Position numbers and translations under genes: made by a program. 64,000 bases of DNA from Alphaproteobacteria bacterium. Its GTDB lineage: Bacteria; Pseudomonadota; Alphaproteobacteria; Caulobacterales; Parvularculaceae. Below are positions 18,622-27,899 of the stretch, one piece after another (position 1 is the first letter of the stretch; each line of letters opens with the position of its first letter). Location of the stretch: positions 16,936 to 80,935 of the forward strand of contig JAUIMC010000016.1 of the NCBI GenBank assembly GCA_030433215.1, given 5' to 3'. The notes under the pieces were generated by a model. The model saw only the letters and a program-made list of their open reading frames with translations. It was not told where the DNA came from and searched no databases.

Positions 18622-21294
18622 ATGCAAGTTGTCATCGTCGAATCCCCATCCAAAGCGAAGACCATCAACAAATATCTGGGGTCCGGCTACAAGGTGCTCG
18701 CCTCTTACGGGCATATTCGCGACCTGCCGTCGAAGGACGGGTCGGTGAAGCCGGACCAGGATTTCGAGATGGTCTGGGAGCTCGACGCGAAATCCAAAAA
18801 GCGCGTGAGCGACATCGCCACGGCTGTGAAGGGCGCGGACCGGCTGGTGCTCGCCACCGACCCCGATCGCGAGGGCGAGGCGATTTCCTGGCATCTCCTC
18901 GAAACGCTGTCGGACAAGAAGGCCCTGAAAGGCGTCAAGATCGACCGGGTGGCCTTCAACGCCATCACCAAGAAGTCGGTTCAGGACGCCATGGCCAATC
19001 CGCGCGAGATCGACGAGCATCTCGTCGACGCCTATCTCGCGCGCCGCGCCCTCGATTATCTCGTGGGCTTTACGCTGTCGCCGGTGTTGTGGCGCAAGCT
19101 GCCGGGCTCGCGCTCGGCGGGGCGCGTCCAGTCCGTGGCGCTGCGGATCATCTGCGACCGCGAACTCGAAATCGAAACCTTCATTCCCCAGGAATACTGG
19201 ACGGTGAAGGCGCAGGCCGTTTCCGGCTCCTCAGCGCCCTTCGAGGCGCGCCTCGTGCTCCACGAAGGCGAGAAGGTCCAGAAATTCACGCTCGGCGACG
19301 AGGCCGCGGCCATGGGCGCCAAAAAGGCGGTCGAGGCGGCGAGCTTCACCGTGGACGCGGTCGAGGCCAAGCCCGGCCGGCGCAATCCGCCGCCGCCCTT
19401 TACGACGTCGACCCTGCAACAGGAGGCTGCGAGGAAACTCGGCTTCAACGCCCAGCGCACCATGCGCACCGCGCAAAGCCTTTATGAAGGCGTCGAGATC
19501 GGCGGCGAGACAACCGGCCTCATCACCTATATGCGGACCGACGGCATCGACATGGCGCCGGAAGCCGTTTCCGATGCGCGCAAAGCCGTCGGCTCGAAAT
19601 TCGGCAAGGATTACGTTCCGGATTCCGCGCGCGTCTACAAGTCGAAAGCCAAGAACGCGCAGGAAGCCCACGAATGTATCCGCCCCACCGCCTTCGACCG
19701 CTCGCCGGACAAGGTGCGGGGCCTGAGCGACGACGAATACAGACTCTACGACCTCATCTGGAAACGCGCCATCGCGAGCCAGATGGAATCGGCGCGGCTT
19801 GAAAACACCACCATCGACCTTCTTTCCGCCGACAAGAAGACAGGACTCAGGGCCACCGGCTCGGTCATCCTCTTCGACGGCTTTCTCGCGCTTTACGAGG
19901 AAGGCCGGGACGACCCGGAAGCGGAAGAAGGCGGCGGCGTCCTGCCGAAACTGACCAAGGGCGAGAAAGCCGGCGTTTCCGAGGTCGCGGCGGACCAGCA
20001 TTTCACCCAGCCGCCGCCGCGCTTTTCCGAAGCGAGCCTCGTCAAACGTCTTGAAGAGCTCGGCATCGGCCGGCCCTCGACCTACGCCTCGATCCTCTCG
20101 GTCTTGCGCGACCGCGGTTATGTCACCATGGACAAGAACCGCTTCATCCCGGATTCCAAAGGCCGTATCGTCACCGCCTTTCTCGAGAACTATTTCAAGA
20201 AATATGTGGAATACGACTTCACGGCGGATCTCGAAGAAAGCCTCGATGAAATCTCTGCGGGCGAAGGCGACTGGAAAGAATTTCTGCGCGCCTTCTGGTC
20301 GGAGTTTCACGCGGCCGTTCAAGACATCGGCGATCTCCGCATCTCCGAAGTGCTCGATGCGCTGAATGAATCTCTCGGCCCCCTCATCTTTCCGAAAAAG
20401 GAAGACGGCTCCGATCCGCGCGCCTGCCCGCAATGCGACAACGGACAATTGTCTCTGAAGACCGGCAAGTTCGGCGCCTTTATCGGCTGCTCGAATTATC
20501 CCGATTGTTCCTACACCCGCCAGCTCTCTGCGCTCGGCGAAGGCGAGGACGGCACGGAGTCCGGCGACAAGCTGCTCGGCAAGGACCCGGACACCGGCAT
20601 GGATGTCTGGCTGAAGGTCGGACGCTTCGGCCCTTACTTCCAGCTCGGCGAACAGGAAAAAGGCTCCAAGGAAAAACCCAAACGCGCGGGGCTCCCGAAA
20701 ACCTGGTCCGTTGATGACGCGGATCTCGAAAAAGCGCTGATGATGCTGTCCCTGCCGCGCGAAGTCGGCCCGCACCCGGAAGACGGCGAAATGATCGAAG
20801 CCGGGCTCGGCCGCTACGGGCCTTTCGTGAAACACGGCAAGATCTATGCGAACCTGCCGGGCATCGACGATGTGTTCGAGGTCGGCCTCAACCGAGCGGT
20901 TACGCTGATCGCGGAAAAGAAAGCCAACCCCCGCGCCGGGCGCGGCCAGGCGGCGAAACCGTTGAAGGAACTCGGCGAACACCCCGAGACCGGCGATCCG
21001 GTGAATGTCATGAACGGGCGTTACGGGCCCTATGTGAAACACCAGAAAACCAACGCCACCCTGCCCAATGGGACAGAGCCTGAAAAAGTCACGCTCGAAC
21101 AGGCGCTGGAGCTGATCGCCGCGAAAGAGAAAAAGCCGGCGAAGAAAAAGGCCAAGAAGAAAGCCGCCAAGAAAAAGGCGACCAAGAAGACCGCAACAAA
21201 AAAAACCGCGACCAAAAAGGCGCCCGCCAAAAAGAAAACAGCGGCCAAAAAGACCGCCAAGAAAAAAACGACGAAGAAAAAGTCGGCGGAATAA
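18622..21294 (+). CDS. topA: DNA topoisomerase I
   Basis: A type IA topoisomerase that relaxes negative supercoils. The 890 residues have the Toprim domain at the N-terminus (VVIVESPSKAKTI and the metal-binding DPDREGE), the catalytic domain with Y303 in ITYMRTDGI, a C4 zinc finger near residues 602-635 (CPQCDNGQ...CSNYPDC), two or three Topo_C repeats of the FGPYFQLG / RYGPFVKHG / RYGPYVKH type, and a Lys-Ala rich tail of about 55 residues. The start at 18622 is the family start (MQVVIVES); 26 further in-frame codons upstream are not family-like. The basic tail probably adds DNA affinity. Confidence 0.97.
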   Translation: MQVVIVESPSKAKTINKYLGSGYKVLASYGHIRDLPSKDGSVKPDQDFEMVWELDAKSKKRVSDIATAVKGADRLVLATDPDREGEAISWHLLETLSDKKALKGVKIDRVAFNAITKKSVQDAMANPREIDEHLVDAYLARRALDYLVGFTLSPVLWRKLPGSRSAGRVQSVALRIICDRELEIETFIPQEYWTVKAQAVSGSSAPFEARLVLHEGEKVQKFTLGDEAAAMGAKKAVEAASFTVDAVEAKPGRRNPPPPFTTSTLQQEAARKLGFNAQRTMRTAQSLYEGVEIGGETTGLITYMRTDGIDMAPEAVSDARKAVGSKFGKDYVPDSARVYKSKAKNAQEAHECIRPTAFDRSPDKVRGLSDDEYRLYDLIWKRAIASQMESARLENTTIDLLSADKKTGLRATGSVILFDGFLALYEEGRDDPEAEEGGGVLPKLTKGEKAGVSEVAADQHFTQPPPRFSEASLVKRLEELGIGRPSTYASILSVLRDRGYVTMDKNRFIPDSKGRIVTAFLENYFKKYVEYDFTADLEESLDEISAGEGDWKEFLRAFWSEFHAAVQDIGDLRISEVLDALNESLGPLIFPKKEDGSDPRACPQCDNGQLSLKTGKFGAFIGCSNYPDCSYTRQLSALGEGEDGTESGDKLLGKDPDTGMDVWLKVGRFGPYFQLGEQEKGSKEKPKRAGLPKTWSVDDADLEKALMMLSLPREVGPHPEDGEMIEAGLGRYGPFVKHGKIYANLPGIDDVFEVGLNRAVTLIAEKKANPRAGRGQAAKPLKELGEHPETGDPVNVMNGRYGPYVKHQKTNATLPNGTEPEKVTLEQALELIAAKEKKPAKKKAKKKAAKKKATKKTATKKTATKKAPAKKKTAAKKTAKKKTTKKKSAE

Positions 21295-21310
21295 AACTGA
21301 CTTTTTTCCT

Positions 21311-21382
21311 CCGCTCATTCCGGCGGAAGCCGGAATCTCCCTCCCTGTTGCATGAGACCCCGACCTCCGTCGGGGTGAGCGG
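21311..21382. repeat. Paired palindromic element, family A variant
   Basis: The left hairpin is CATTCCGGC-GGAA-GCCGGAATC and the right one ACCCCGAC-CTCC-GTCGGGGT. The outer ends CCGCTCAT and GTGAGCGG match the family A boundaries seen at 12642-12719, while the hairpin stems differ by compensatory changes. It sits 16 bases after the topA stop, where it may also act as a transcript-end hairpin. The remaining bases up to 21589 hold no gene that I can see; the region should include the promoter of the next gene. Confidence 0.7.
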
Positions 21383-21589
21383 TTTCACACGCATTCATTG
21401 CGTCTTTCTTCCTGAATAATCGAACACGCAACAGCACATATTTGTGCGCCGCAATAAAATTCACAGGCTGTTCGCGAAACTATCGCTGAACCGTCATCAA
21501 GCTCCCCTATCTCGCGCGGCGAGACGGCAAGCCCCCGATCGCCTCCTTTGGCCGTCTCATTCGATCAAACCCGAATGAGGAGTTCACCC

Positions 21590-22066
21590 ATGCCCCGCGC
21601 CTTTTTGCTCCTGACCGCCTTGCTCTTCTGCGCCCCTGCTCACGCGCAGGACGAAACCGAAATCGCCATGGAGGACGTGCCGGACATCGTTCTCGACATG
21701 GCCATGAACACCGCCCCCGGCGTCGACTTCGACCGCGTCAGCATCGAGATCGAAAACGGCGTCGTCATCTATGAATTCGAAGCGAAAGATCACAACGGAT
21801 GCCACATCGAAATCGACGTGACCGAAGACGGCCAGCTCGAAGAAATCGAAATGGAAATCGCCATGGCGGATGTCCCGCCAGCCGTCGCGGCGACGCTGGA
21901 AAAAGAGGCGCCCGGGTTCCGCGCCGAGTATGTCGAACTGTCCGTTCGCGATGGCGGCGGCGTTTACGTCTACGAGTTCGAAGGCGACATTGACGGCGCG
22001 CCAGTCGATATCGAGATCGCCGAAAGCGGCGCATTGGTCGCCCTTTCCGACGATTATTCGAGTTGA
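21590..22066 (+). CDS. Exported protein with two PepSY-like repeats
   Basis: A 158-residue protein with a signal peptide (residues 1-20, ending APAHAQ). The mature part holds two homologous units of about 65 residues, each with VP-hydrophobic-AP-G-F start, then E-x-E-N/R-G-V-x-YEFE, then a beta strand with D-hydrophobic-E/I repeats (first: ENGVVIYEFEAKD; second: DGGGVYVYEFEGD). This matches PepSY-like/BLOF folds, which are often linked to peptidase inhibition or envelope sensing. GAGGAG lies 7 bases before the ATG at 21590. Strongly acidic overall; function unknown. Confidence 0.7.
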   Translation: MPRAFLLLTALLFCAPAHAQDETEIAMEDVPDIVLDMAMNTAPGVDFDRVSIEIENGVVIYEFEAKDHNGCHIEIDVTEDGQLEEIEMEIAMADVPPAVAATLEKEAPGFRAEYVELSVRDGGGVYVYEFEGDIDGAPVDIEIAESGALVALSDDYSS

Positions 22067-22192
22067 ATCAAGGTTGTTTGGGCGGCGGGCGCGGCCCGCC
22101 GCCGGACCGGCGCATTTTAGAGCCCCGCTTTAAGACTCCCGTATCCTTCTCTCGCTTTAACCTGATCTATTGCCTAGCATCAGGGGATGAGC

Positions 22193-22777
22193 ATGAGAGG
22201 ACTAGCCAGACTTGCTGCGGCCGCCGCGCTCTCAGCCCTCGCCGCCGCCTGCGCCTCGACGCCGCGCGGCGCGACCTCTCCCGGCGATTATGCCTCTCTT
22301 TCGCTGTGCCGCGGCGTCGTGATTTCCAACGCCCCCGCCATGGACAGAAGCCGGCGCATCGTGAATTTCGACCCTGAGGCGCGCGTCAGGGGAACCCGGC
22401 TCCTGCGCGCGCCGGTGAAGTCCTGCGTCTCCTCCGGCTTCGGGCCGCGGCGCGGCGGCGCGGGCTCCTTTCATCACGGGCTCGATCTTTATACGGGCCG
22501 CCCGGCGCTCGTCGCCGCCGGCGGCGACGGCGTGATCGAGTCCGTCGGCTCCCTGCGCGGCTATGGCAGGACCGTGCTGATCAGCCATGGCGGCGGCGTC
22601 AAAACCCGCTATGCGCATCTGTCCGGCTATGAGCGCGGCGTCAAGGCGGGCATGCGCGTTCGGCTCGGCCAGCCCATCGGGCGCACGGGCGACACCGGCA
22701 ACGCCACCGCAGTGCATCTCCACTATGAAGTCATCGTCGACGGCAGGCGCCACAACCCTTTGACCATCGGAAATTAA
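22193..22777 (+). CDS. M23 (LytM-type) peptidase lipoprotein
   Basis: A 194-residue envelope lipoprotein: the signal RLAAAAALSALAAAC places the lipid Cys near residue 21. The M23 zinc ligands are present: H94 and D98 in FHHGLDLYTG (HxxxD) and H175/H177 in VHLHYEV (HxH), with SHGGGVKTRYAHL between them. With intact ligands it should cut peptidoglycan cross-bridges or, less likely, act as a regulator of amidases. An ATG six bases upstream (22187) is in frame and equally possible. It has no close partner; rnr follows after 71 bases. Confidence 0.85.
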   Translation: MRGLARLAAAAALSALAAACASTPRGATSPGDYASLSLCRGVVISNAPAMDRSRRIVNFDPEARVRGTRLLRAPVKSCVSSGFGPRRGGAGSFHHGLDLYTGRPALVAAGGDGVIESVGSLRGYGRTVLISHGGGVKTRYAHLSGYERGVKAGMRVRLGQPIGRTGDTGNATAVHLHYEVIVDGRRHNPLTIGN

Positions 22778-22848
22778 TAGCGTTCGCGCCGGCGGGCGAA
22801 CCATGCTACCCGCAAGGGTGTTTCTAAGCACGCTACGAAAGACGTCTT

Positions 22849-25239
22849 TTGGCCAAACGCGCAAAATCCACTTCGCCCAATAAATCGGGGCCCAACAAAT
22901 CGGGGCCCCATAAATCCGGCCCCCGCAAATCAGGCGGCCTTCCCTCGAAAAAAGACATCATCGCCTATCTGGAAAACGCCGATGGCGAGATCGCGCGCCG
23001 CGACATCGCGCGGGCTTTCGGGGTCAAGGGAGAGGCGCGCGCGGAGCTGCGCGCCATCCTGAAAGAGATGGATGCGGACGGATCGATCAATGTGAAGGGC
23101 GGCAAGCGCATCGAACGCGCGGACACGCTGCCGCCCGTGGCGCCCATCGACGTCATGTCCGTCGACGATGACGGCGATCTCCTGTGCATGCCGGCGAACT
23201 GGCGCGGCGAAACCGAGCCGCCGATGATCCGCCTTTCGGCGCGGCGCGCGGCGAAACTGAAGCCCGCGCCCGGCGTCGGCGACCGGCTGCTGGCGCGGCT
23301 CTTTCCGGCAGGCGACGACGGCTACGACGCCAGCGTCATCAAGGCTATCGGCAAGGGCGCGCACCGTTTTTTCGCAGTCTATTACAAGCGCCGCGGCGGC
23401 GGCGTCGCGGAGCCCGTGGAGCGCCGGGCGCGCGACAGTTTCACCATCGGCGAAGGCGACGATCACGGCGCCAAGGACGGCGACCTCGTCTGGGTGGAAA
23501 CCAAGAACCAGCGCGGCTATGGCCCGAAGCGCGGGCGCGTGCGCGCCATCGCCGGCCATATCGACGACAAGCACGCCTTTTCCCTGATCGCGCTCGCCAA
23601 TCACGGCATCCCTACGGACTTTCCCGCCGACGTGCTCGCCGAAGCAGAAAAAGCCAAGCTCCCCGATCTCGGCGAGCGCACGGATTTGCGCGAAACGCCG
23701 CTCATCACTATCGACCCGGCGGATGCGAAAGATCATGACGATGCGGTGTTCGCAAAAGCCGACGACGATCCGGAAAATCCCGGCGGCTTCCGCGTCACCG
23801 TCGCCATCGCCGATGTCAGCTTTTTTGTGAAACCGGATTCCGCCCTCGACAAGGAGGCCCTGAAGCGCGGCAACTCCACATATCTCCCCGACCGGGTGGT
23901 GCCGATGCTGCCTGAGCGACTGTCGAACGATCTGTGTTCCCTGAAGCCGAATGTGGACCGGCCCTGCCTCGCCGTTGAAATGGTCATCACCGAGGGCGGC
24001 GTCAAAAAGAGCCACCGTTTCATGCGCGCCCTGATGCGCTCTCATGCGCGGCTCGCCTATGAGGACGCGCAGGCGATCAGCGAGGGCGGCGAGGCGTCAA
24101 AACAGCTTCAAGACGTCGTCACGCATCTTTACGACGCCTTCCATGCCCGCATGAAGGAACGCGCCAAGCGCGCGCCCCTCGATCTCGATCTGCCCGAACG
24201 CAAGATCATTCTCGACAACAATGGCGACGTTGAAAAAGTCGTCAAGCGCGAGCGCTTCGACGCCCACCGGGTAATCGAGGAGTTCATGATCCTCGCCAAT
24301 GTCGCGGCGGCGGAAGCGCTTGAGCGCGCCAGGACGCCGCTGATCTATCGGGTTCATGACGAGCCCGACGAGGAGAAGCTGGAATCGGTGCGCGATTATC
24401 TCGACACGCTCGATTATTCTCTCACCAAAGGCGCTGTGCGACCCGCCAATTTCAACCAGCTCTTAAAAATCGCCGGGGAGCGCGACCAGAAGGAGATGGT
24501 CTCCGAAGTCGTCTTGCGCTCGCAGAAACAGGCGATCTACGACACCGAAAATGTCGGCCATTTCGGGCTCAATCTCGGGCGCTATGCGCATTTCACCTCG
24601 CCCATCCGCCGTTACGCCGACCTCACCGTGCACCGGGCGCTCGTCAAAGCCTTCAAGCTTGGGCCGAACGGCCAGACCGAAAAGGAAGCAAAGGCGCTCG
24701 GCAAGATCGCCGAGACGATTTCCGATCTCGAGCGCCGCTCCATCGCCGCCGAACGCGAGTCGAACGACCGCTATCTCGCGGGCTATCTTGAAGATCGCGT
24801 GGGCGCGGAATTCGAGGCGCGCATTCGCGGCGTCACCAAGTTTGGCCTCTTCGTCATGCTCGATGAAAGCGGCGCCGACGGCTTCATCCCCATGCGCTCC
24901 ATCGGCGCTGAGCGGTACCGCTTCGAGGAGAAAGAACACGCCGTCATTGGCGAGACGACCGGCGGGATCTACCGCCTTGGCCAGGCGGTGAAGGTGAAAC
25001 TCGAGGAAGCCGCGCCGCTCACCGGCGGGCTTCGCTTCGAAATGCTGTCCGACCCCCTGCCCGGTTCGCAGAAACGAAAGGGGCGCGCCGGCCAGCCCTC
25101 GAAGCCGGGCCAGGGAAAGAAAGCCACGGCGAAAAAGCGCGCCGGCCCGAAAGGCAACCGCGCCAAGGCGGCCAAGGACAAGCCCGCGCAGAAAAAGAAA
25201 CGGCGCAGCAAGGCCAACGCCAAACCGAGGCGGGGTTAG
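22849..25239 (+). CDS. rnr: Ribonuclease R
   Basis: A 3'-5' exoribonuclease that degrades structured RNA. The 796 residues hold an N-terminal winged-helix region (KKDIIAYLENADGEIARRDIARAFGV), cold-shock domains, the RNB catalytic domain with D289, D295, D297 and D298 in DPADAKDHDDAV, an S1 domain around GVTKFGLFVMLDESGADGFIP, and a Lys/Arg-rich tail. A stop codon 24 bases upstream leaves TTG at 22849 as the first usable start. Residues 11-30 are four imperfect copies of a five-residue unit (NKSGP, NKSGP, HKSGP, RKSGG). Confidence 0.95.
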   Translation: MAKRAKSTSPNKSGPNKSGPHKSGPRKSGGLPSKKDIIAYLENADGEIARRDIARAFGVKGEARAELRAILKEMDADGSINVKGGKRIERADTLPPVAPIDVMSVDDDGDLLCMPANWRGETEPPMIRLSARRAAKLKPAPGVGDRLLARLFPAGDDGYDASVIKAIGKGAHRFFAVYYKRRGGGVAEPVERRARDSFTIGEGDDHGAKDGDLVWVETKNQRGYGPKRGRVRAIAGHIDDKHAFSLIALANHGIPTDFPADVLAEAEKAKLPDLGERTDLRETPLITIDPADAKDHDDAVFAKADDDPENPGGFRVTVAIADVSFFVKPDSALDKEALKRGNSTYLPDRVVPMLPERLSNDLCSLKPNVDRPCLAVEMVITEGGVKKSHRFMRALMRSHARLAYEDAQAISEGGEASKQLQDVVTHLYDAFHARMKERAKRAPLDLDLPERKIILDNNGDVEKVVKRERFDAHRVIEEFMILANVAAAEALERARTPLIYRVHDEPDEEKLESVRDYLDTLDYSLTKGAVRPANFNQLLKIAGERDQKEMVSEVVLRSQKQAIYDTENVGHFGLNLGRYAHFTSPIRRYADLTVHRALVKAFKLGPNGQTEKEAKALGKIAETISDLERRSIAAERESNDRYLAGYLEDRVGAEFEARIRGVTKFGLFVMLDESGADGFIPMRSIGAERYRFEEKEHAVIGETTGGIYRLGQAVKVKLEEAAPLTGGLRFEMLSDPLPGSQKRKGRAGQPSKPGQGKKATAKKRAGPKGNRAKAAKDKPAQKKKRRSKANAKPRRG

Positions 25240-25245
25240 GTTTAT

Positions 25246-25461
25246 CCGCTTATCCCCGCGCAGGCGGGGATCCACTTCGACTCTCGCGTCTTCTCCCAAA
25301 TTTTTTCGATCGCCGCCTCCCCACGGCTTGACCGTGGGGTCTATCTCCCACCGCATGAAATATGACTGGACGCCACGCTTAAAGCGTGGCGACTCGCCGT
25401 TGAAAAATTCAGGTCTATAAAACGCGCTTTCCTGGATCCCCGCTTTCGCGGGGATGAGCGG
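25246..25461. repeat. Family A palindromic element interrupted by family B
   Basis: The left end (25246-25275) is a family A hairpin with CCGCTTATCCCCGC and GCGGGGATCCAC; the right end (25432-25461) is CTGGATCCCCGC-TTTC-GCGGGGATGAGCGG. In the intact copy at 12642 these ends are 28 bases apart; here about 155 bases intervene, and they contain the family B pair at 25319-25391. The whole block fills the gap between rnr and the convergent S9 peptidase gene. No coding sequence is visible in it. Confidence 0.78.
25319..25391. repeat. Paired palindromic element, family B (nested copy)
   Basis: Two hairpins, CCCCACGG-CTTGA-CCGTGGGG and CGCCACGCTT-A-AAGCGTGGCG, with the flanks GGGGTC and GGACGCCACG that also occur at 9316-9413. 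The order and orientation of the two hairpins are the same as in that copy, but the spacer is shorter (about 32 against 56 bases). Confidence 0.75.
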
Positions 25462-25469
25462 CTCGGCGC

Positions 25470-27701
25470 CTACGTCCCGTGCTTCACCGGTTCGGCGTCT
25501 TCAAGACCCCAGACCTTGAGCGCAAAGGCGTAAAGATGCGCGCGCTCGTCAAGGCGCTCGAAGCGCGCCGCTGAGCCTGCATGGCCGGCGCCCATATTCA
25601 TGCGCAACACGAACGGCCCGCCCGACGCGTCATCGCGCAGGCGCGCGATCCATTTCGCCGGCTCCCAATAGGTGACGCGGTAATCGGTGAGCCCGCCCGT
25701 CGCCATGATCGGCGGATAGTCCGTATGCTTGATATTCTCGTAAGGCGAGTATGCCGCGATCCAGCCATATTCCTCGGCGCTGGTGATGGGGTTGCCCCAT
25801 TCTTCCCATTCGGGCGGCGTCAGAGGAAGGTCGGCGTCGGAAATCGTGTTGATGACATCGATGAACGGCACCGCGGCGAGGACGCCCCCGTAAAGGTCCG
25901 GCGCCAAATTCACCGAGGCGGCGACCAGGAGCCCGCCAGCGCTGCCGCCATAGGAGACGACCCTGCCTTTCGATGTGTAGCCATTGTCGATCAGCGCCTG
26001 CGCCGAGGCGTTGAAATCCGTGAAGGTGTTCATTTTCTCGGCGAGCTTGCCGTCGAGATACCATTGCCGGCCCTTGTCGGCGCCGCCGCGCACATGGGCG
26101 GTGGCGAAAACCGCGCCGCGATCCACCAGCGACAGGATATTCGCGGAAAAATCCGCCGCGCTCGCAATGCCGTAGGAGCCATAGCCATAGAGCAGCGCCG
26201 GCGCGGCGCCGTCTTTCGCCGTGGTTTTAAGGCGCAGGATAGTGACGGGGATTTTCGCGCCGCCTGCGCCGTCCGCCTCGATGCGTTCCACGACATAAAG
26301 CGAGGGATCGTGACCGCTCGGCACTTCCTGAGTCTTCAACAGCGTGCGTTCATCGCTCGCCATGTTGTAGTCGTAGGTCTCTTCCGGCCGCGACGGCGAT
26401 TCATAGGTGAAACGGAAGACATCCGTATCGTATTCGTAACCGGCGTTCATGCCGAGGGCGTAAGCGGCCTCGTCAAACGACACGCTGTGGCTGTTGCCGT
26501 CATAGGTTGAAATGACGATGCGCGGCAGGGCGTTCTCCCGCTCCATGCGCACGAGGTAATCCTTGTAGGGCGTGAAGGTGACGACCTGGCTGCCCGATTT
26601 GTGCGCGAGCCAGTCTTGCCAGTTGGCGCGGCCCGGCGAGGCGACCGGCGCAGTGACGATTTTGAAATCGACCGCCCCATCCGCATTCGTCATGATGAAA
26701 AAGTCGTCGCCATGATGTTCGGCGAAATATTCAACGCCGTTTTCGCGCGGCGCGATGAGTTGCGGCGCGGCTTCCGGCGCATCGGACCTCAAGAACCGCA
26801 CCTCGGACGTCGCCTGGCTGTTTGACGTGATGAAAACATACTCGCCGCTCTGGCTCTTCTCGATGGAGAGGAACATGGCGTCGTCCGGCTCTTCATAGAT
26901 GACCGTATCATTCGCCGGATCGTCGCCAAGTCTGTGCAGCTTCACCCATTTCGGGCGCTGATTGCCATCGCGCTCCACATAGAAAAAGGCGTCCGACCCC
27001 GCCGTCCAGACCGCGCCCTCGCCGTCCGCGCTCTCGATCAGATCGGGAAGGTGTTCGCCGGTTTCGAGATTGCGCAGGGCGATGGCGTAATATTCCGAAC
27101 CGAGCCGGTCGGTGGCGATCGCAATCAGCTTGTGATCGGGGCTGTGCTCGACGCTGCCGATGGAAAAGAACTCCGACTCGCCGCGTTCGGCGTCGCCGTC
27201 ATAGATCGCCTGCTCCGCGCCGCCCGAAACAGGTTTGCGCATGAACACAGGATAGTCGCCGCCTTCGCGGAACTTGGTCCAGTAAAGCCAGTCGCCGTCT
27301 TTCGCGGGAATGGTGCTGTCGTCTTCCTTGATGCGCCCGCGCATCTCCGCGAAGAGCGTCTTGCGCAAGGGCTCGAGATCGCCGGTGACCGCCGCGTAAT
27401 AGTCGTTCTCCGCGTCGAGCATGGCGCGGATGTCCGCATCGAGCGTTGCAGGGTTGCGCAACACTTCCTGCCATTCGCCGTCGCGCAGCCAGGCGTAATT
27501 ATCGGTGCGCGTTTGCCCGTGCTGGGTGGTTTCGACCGGGCGTTTTTCAACGGCCGGCGCCGTCAGACTGCGGGCTTCGGCGAAAGGATCGCGCTTGGAC
27601 ATGGAGGGCTCTTCTTTACTCTGTTGCGGTTCGGCGGACGGCGTCTGATCACAGGCGGAAAGCACGGCCAGGGCGGCTGCGCATAAAATCCTGATATTCA
27701 T
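25470..27701 (-). CDS. S9A oligopeptidase (oligopeptidase B-like), predicted lipoprotein
   Basis: A 743-residue prolyl-oligopeptidase-family serine peptidase; the closest pattern is oligopeptidase B, which cuts short peptides after basic residues. There is an N-terminal beta-propeller (residues ~60-450) and a C-terminal hydrolase with S587 in SYGGSAGGLL, the acid expected near TGGLTDYRVTYWEP and H707 in MGAGHAG. The start at 27701 gives a lipoprotein signal (ILCAAALAVLSAC, Cys near residue 17) and a short acidic linker. A second Met at 27602 (MSKRDPF), after AGAAGAG, would give a cytoplasmic form. It is convergent with rnr. Confidence 0.9.
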   Translation of the reverse strand: MNIRILCAAALAVLSACDQTPSAEPQQSKEEPSMSKRDPFAEARSLTAPAVEKRPVETTQHGQTRTDNYAWLRDGEWQEVLRNPATLDADIRAMLDAENDYYAAVTGDLEPLRKTLFAEMRGRIKEDDSTIPAKDGDWLYWTKFREGGDYPVFMRKPVSGGAEQAIYDGDAERGESEFFSIGSVEHSPDHKLIAIATDRLGSEYYAIALRNLETGEHLPDLIESADGEGAVWTAGSDAFFYVERDGNQRPKWVKLHRLGDDPANDTVIYEEPDDAMFLSIEKSQSGEYVFITSNSQATSEVRFLRSDAPEAAPQLIAPRENGVEYFAEHHGDDFFIMTNADGAVDFKIVTAPVASPGRANWQDWLAHKSGSQVVTFTPYKDYLVRMERENALPRIVISTYDGNSHSVSFDEAAYALGMNAGYEYDTDVFRFTYESPSRPEETYDYNMASDERTLLKTQEVPSGHDPSLYVVERIEADGAGGAKIPVTILRLKTTAKDGAAPALLYGYGSYGIASAADFSANILSLVDRGAVFATAHVRGGADKGRQWYLDGKLAEKMNTFTDFNASAQALIDNGYTSKGRVVSYGGSAGGLLVAASVNLAPDLYGGVLAAVPFIDVINTISDADLPLTPPEWEEWGNPITSAEEYGWIAAYSPYENIKHTDYPPIMATGGLTDYRVTYWEPAKWIARLRDDASGGPFVLRMNMGAGHAGSAARFERLDERAHLYAFALKVWGLEDAEPVKHGT

Positions 27702-27899
27702 CTTGCGTCTCACATGATGACTGAACGTAAAGACATAGACCGTTTGGCATGGCTGAGGCAATTGCCATAAATCACTGATTCAAAACGTCTTTCCCAAGCA
27801 CGATCATGCGCCGCCGTAACAATCCCGAGAGGCGCCGGAGGCGTGACTGGCGCGCCGCGCCGGCCATCGCCTATTGAAAGCGCAAAGGAGTTTTATGTC

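Noticed and set aside
19231..21318. A 695-codon frame opposite topA
   Set aside because: Phe/Gly/Arg-rich composition and complete overlap with an unmistakable topoisomerase gene; the open frame is a by-product of high GC.
22879..22938. Short tandem repeats that might suggest a CRISPR array
   Set aside because: The 15-base units are in frame inside the rnr coding sequence, with no spacers.
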